From Candidatus Aegiribacteria sp. (lineage in GTDB: Bacteria > Fermentibacterota > Fermentibacteria > Fermentibacterales > JCC-6): a stretch of DNA of 7,476 bases. The stretch covers positions 1 through 7,476 of the forward strand of contig DAOWFD010000340.1 in assembly GCA_030638185.1 (NCBI GenBank). The letters are read 5' to 3'. This document shows, piece after piece, positions 5,751 to 7,476 of this stretch (position 1 is its first letter; every line of letters starts with the position of its first letter). A program made the position numbers and the translations under genes. The notes under the pieces were generated by a model, which had not been told where the DNA came from, ran no database searches, and was given only the letters and a program-made list of their open reading frames with translations.

Positions 5751-6227
5751 ATGATGAGAGCAATAACCCATATTTCGGCAAGTGCTGCTGCTGCGGTAAT
5801 CGCTGGTGCTGTTACTGAACCTGCAGCAGCCGCGGGAATATTTCTTTTTGGTGGTTTCCTGGATGCGGATCATATAGGACACTTTGTTGCTTCCGGACTG
5901 CCTGCGAATCCAGCTGCTTATTTCCACAGCATTTTCCGAAACGAAAAGCAACTGGAGAACAAATACTCAATAAAAAGAGGTATTCCATCAAACTGGATCT
6001 TTCCAGCTCTTCACTGTATCGAATTTGCGCTGCTGCTGGCAGCAGCCGGTATAATACTGGGCTCACAGCTGCTGCTGTGGGGAGGAGTTGGAGTCATCCT
6101 CCACCTGCTGCTGGATATAAGAAGTTACCCCTGCAGCCCTGAGTTCTTTTCGATTATCTGGCGAATTTCACATAGAAAGCGATTACTTCGCGCATGGGTT
6201 ACACACCGATCGAAAATTCACTGGTAA
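5751..6227 (+). CDS. Small integral membrane protein, possibly DUF457/YdjM-like
   Basis: This 158-residue protein has about three membrane spans (8-36 in an Ala-rich stretch, 83-102, 103-121) and a basic tail (HRKRLLRAW). Its His/Asp pattern recalls the YdjM/DUF457 group of membrane-bound putative metal-dependent hydrolases: TH at residues 6-7, GGFLDADHIGH (34-44, compare the PDIDH motif), LHCIE (87-91) and HLLLD (118-122). The family's biochemical activity is not established, and this protein is shorter than typical members, so the assignment is tentative. Either the first or second ATG of ATGATG may be used; the promoter leaves no room for a leader. It is divergent from the glycan operon and converges on the glycosyltransferase with five bases between stops, so it is probably transcribed alone. 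Confidence 0.82.
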   Translation: MMRAITHISASAAAAVIAGAVTEPAAAAGIFLFGGFLDADHIGHFVASGLPANPAAYFHSIFRNEKQLENKYSIKRGIPSNWIFPALHCIEFALLLAAAGIILGSQLLLWGGVGVILHLLLDIRSYPCSPEFFSIIWRISHRKRLLRAWVTHRSKIHW

Positions 6228-6232
6228 GCGTT

Positions 6233-7132
6233 CTATTCAACCAGTATCCAGTTGGAATATCCACATATCTTTCTTCCGATCAGCCTCTCAAGAGCTGAGT
6301 GTATTCTGCACCAGAGTCGAAGGTGTTCATGGTCAGGGGGGCAGTCCGGGTCGGAGTAATCCTCTGCTTTCCAGTCCTTGTTTTCTATCCGCTCCCGCAT
6401 CACTGCAGGATGTGTTCCGTTGAATAGAGGAATTCTGTCAAGGGGACCGTAATCCCAGGGTTTGCCTGGATCGGAATGCTTTTTCCTCATCCATTCATCG
6501 TCATGATAAAAACTATCCATTATTATCGTTTTTCTTCTCATCACCTCCGGATGACGAACCCATCCGTAGTGGTAAATCCAGGAACCGCAATCGGCAACAC
6601 GGAGTTTCTTTCCGTCTATTCTGAAGCTCTGTGCGTCTTTCCAGCTTCTTATGTTCCTGCCGTTCTTTATTGCCCGGATATCCCTGTCGTACCAGTTGTG
6701 CCCTCTGTGAACCCTCTTGTAGCTGCCCCAGAAGTGATTGTAGTGGAAGAGAAGTCCATCAACATCATCTCTGGAGTCGTATTTCTCCATGACCCCGACT
6801 ATTGCCTGGAAATCTTCTTCATGTATCACTTCATCAGCCTGAAGGTAGAGGCACCACGGGTATCGGCACTGATCAAGGACGATATTAGTCTGGTCGGCTA
6901 TTGTTGCACCATCCACAAATCTGTCGGGATTCCAGTCGGTTTCGATTATCCTGATCCTGGGGTCGTCGATATTTCTGATGACTTCCAGGGTGTTATCGGT
7001 ACAGTCGCCAACATTGACTATGTACTCATCGACTATCGGAAGAGCTGACCTGATGGATTCTTCTATGGGGTAATCAAGACGGATGGCGTCTCGTACAAAT
7101 GTGAATCCTGAGATTTTTATCTTCTTATCCAA
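6233..7132 (-). CDS. Family 2 (GT-A) glycosyltransferase
   Basis: This is probably a cytoplasmic or membrane-associated enzyme adding a sugar from a nucleotide donor to a glycan. Numbered from the TTG at 7132 it has 299 residues. ISGFTFVRDA starts the nucleotide-binding fold, VGDCTDNTLE (about 41-50) is the usual early-Asp region, and YLQADEVIHEEDF (about 96-108) carries the acidic metal-binding site in a QADE form instead of plain DxD. QTNIVLDQC, SWKDAQSFR and IYHYGWVR are also typical of this GT2 subgroup. No membrane span is visible. An upstream TTG (7183) or ATG (7150) could extend it by 17 or 6 residues. I prefer TTG 7132, because GGAGGAG lies just before it and the fold begins directly after, while the extension lacks a ribosome site and covers the promoter. 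Donor and acceptor are unknown. Confidence 0.9.
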   Translation of the reverse strand: MDKKIKISGFTFVRDAIRLDYPIEESIRSALPIVDEYIVNVGDCTDNTLEVIRNIDDPRIRIIETDWNPDRFVDGATIADQTNIVLDQCRYPWCLYLQADEVIHEEDFQAIVGVMEKYDSRDDVDGLLFHYNHFWGSYKRVHRGHNWYDRDIRAIKNGRNIRSWKDAQSFRIDGKKLRVADCGSWIYHYGWVRHPEVMRRKTIIMDSFYHDDEWMRKKHSDPGKPWDYGPLDRIPLFNGTHPAVMRERIENKDWKAEDYSDPDCPPDHEHLRLWCRIHSALERLIGRKICGYSNWILVE

Positions 7133-7136
7133 AATA

Positions 7137-7143
7137 CTCCTCC
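7137..7143 (-). promoter_or_regulatory. Strong ribosome binding site deciding the glycosyltransferase start
   Basis: On the minus strand GGAGGAG precedes the TTG at 7132, with six bases from the GGAGG core to the start. Neither longer alternative (ATG 7150, TTG 7183) has a comparable site. Confidence 0.75.
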
Positions 7144-7157
7144 GATTCATACTCAGG

Positions 7158-7188
7158 GAAACATATAGCCATGATTGCTGCAATTCAA
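7158..7188 (-). promoter_or_regulatory. Candidate promoter of the glycosyltransferase gene
   Basis: On the minus strand TTG (7188-7186), 20 bases, then TATGTTTC (7165-7158) matches TTG-N20-TAnnTTTG except for the last base. It lies between the terminator hairpin of the upstream gene and the strong ribosome site. It would give a leader of about 20 bases carrying that site. Confidence 0.5.
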
Positions 7189-7207
7189 GGTAACATAAGA
7201 TGGGGGA

Positions 7208-7233
7208 AAGGGGCGGGAAAAATCCCGCCCCTT
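7208..7233 (-). terminator. Intrinsic terminator hairpin after the AgmX/TonB-like gene
   Basis: A perfect 11-pair GC-rich stem (core GGGGCGGG with CCCGCCCC) closes a four-A loop on the plus strand, four T on the minus strand. It begins about 20 bases after the minus-strand stop at 7253. The following T tract is short (TTT then C), so efficiency is uncertain, but position and stem strength fit a terminator separating this gene from the glycosyltransferase. Confidence 0.75.
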
Positions 7234-7252
7234 CCTTCTGGATCAGCTGAGA

Positions 7253-7476
7253 CTACCAGGTCTTCTGGAAACTGAGCTGAACCTGAATTGAACCGGCTCC
7301 ATCGGGCGGAGCCGGGACATGCAGTCCTTCAAGAATCTCGCACAGGTTATCATCAACATCACGTTCAAGGCCGCTGCCTATCGGTGAAACAGCAGTTACA
7401 TTTCCATTGCTATCGATCTCAATACTGAATGTGAACACCCCTGTGGGCCACTGGTCAGCATCATCGATTTCGTCAA
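7253..7476 (-). CDS. C-terminal end of an AgmX/TonB-like protein, N-terminus beyond window
   Basis: The frame is open from the right edge to the stop at 7253, giving the last 73 residues. A GTG at 7438 could act as a start, but the codons before it (ending DEIDDADQWPTG) stay open and continue the domain, so the gene is partial. The pattern GVFTFSIEIDSNGNV, then a GSGLERDVDDNLCEILEG helix, then VPAPPDGAGSIQVQLSF fits the C-terminal fold shared by TonB and AgmX/PglI-type proteins: strand, helix, a phrase like F-P-x-P-G, then a final strand. In such proteins this domain sits in the periplasm after a linker. No upstream domain is available to decide between energy transducer, gliding-type or lipoprotein variants. 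Confidence 0.72.
   Translation of the reverse strand, partial: DEIDDADQWPTGVFTFSIEIDSNGNVTAVSPIGSGLERDVDDNLCEILEGLHVPAPPDGAGSIQVQLSFQKTW

Noticed and set aside
5775..6115. Runs of GCTG/GCAG triplet-like microrepeats
   Set aside because: They are explained by Ala- and Leu-rich membrane segments in the coding frame and are not a true satellite.
6476..7048. A 190-codon plus-strand open frame
   Set aside because: It lies wholly antisense inside the glycosyltransferase gene, whose motifs are unmistakable. The plus-strand product shows no recognisable family.

Overview
The window looks like ordinary bacterial chromosome: dense, short gaps, many stop/start overlaps, frequent TTG starts and moderate GC by eye. 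No rRNA, tRNA, transposase, phage gene or CRISPR array is visible. Three candidate promoters fit TTG-N20-TAnnTTTG, the pattern described for the Bacteroidetes primary sigma factor. Together with an FmdB protein carrying a long acidic tail and an AgmX/TonB-type C-terminus, this suggests the FCB superphylum, perhaps a candidate phylum. That placement is a low-confidence inference.

Left region (1-2334, minus strand) is one tightly packed operon, read right to left: a small exported protein of unknown function, pdxS, pdxT and an fmdB-like zinc-ribbon gene that runs off the window. PdxS and PdxT together form the ribose-5-phosphate-dependent pyridoxal 5'-phosphate (PLP) synthase. Junctions are a 4-base ATGA overlap, a 3-base gap and a 1-base TAATG overlap, so translation is probably coupled throughout. 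The operon promoter appears to start transcription at or next to the first ATG, which would make the message leaderless.

The divergent gap (2335-2630) carries an array of about four imperfect direct repeats with a roughly 56-70 base period, plus a half copy beside the promoter. The two best copies fold into the same bulged hairpin. This array is the least explained part of the window.

Middle region: a small probable exported protein on plus (2631-3047) converges, with one base between stops, on a two-gene minus-strand glycan operon (5656 to 3049). That operon encodes a DegT/DnrJ/EryC1/StrS-type sugar aminotransferase followed by a polyprenyl-phosphate sugar-phosphate transferase. A reasonable model is that the first makes an amino sugar nucleotide and the second puts a sugar phosphate on the lipid carrier to start a surface polysaccharide or glycan.

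Right region: a back-to-back promoter region (about 5689-5749) also drives a plus-strand small membrane protein (5751-6227) with a His/Asp pattern resembling DUF457/YdjM-like proteins, again apparently leaderless. It converges on a minus-strand family 2 glycosyltransferase (6233-7132). Upstream of that lie a strong terminator hairpin and the C-terminal end of an AgmX/TonB-like protein entering from the right edge.
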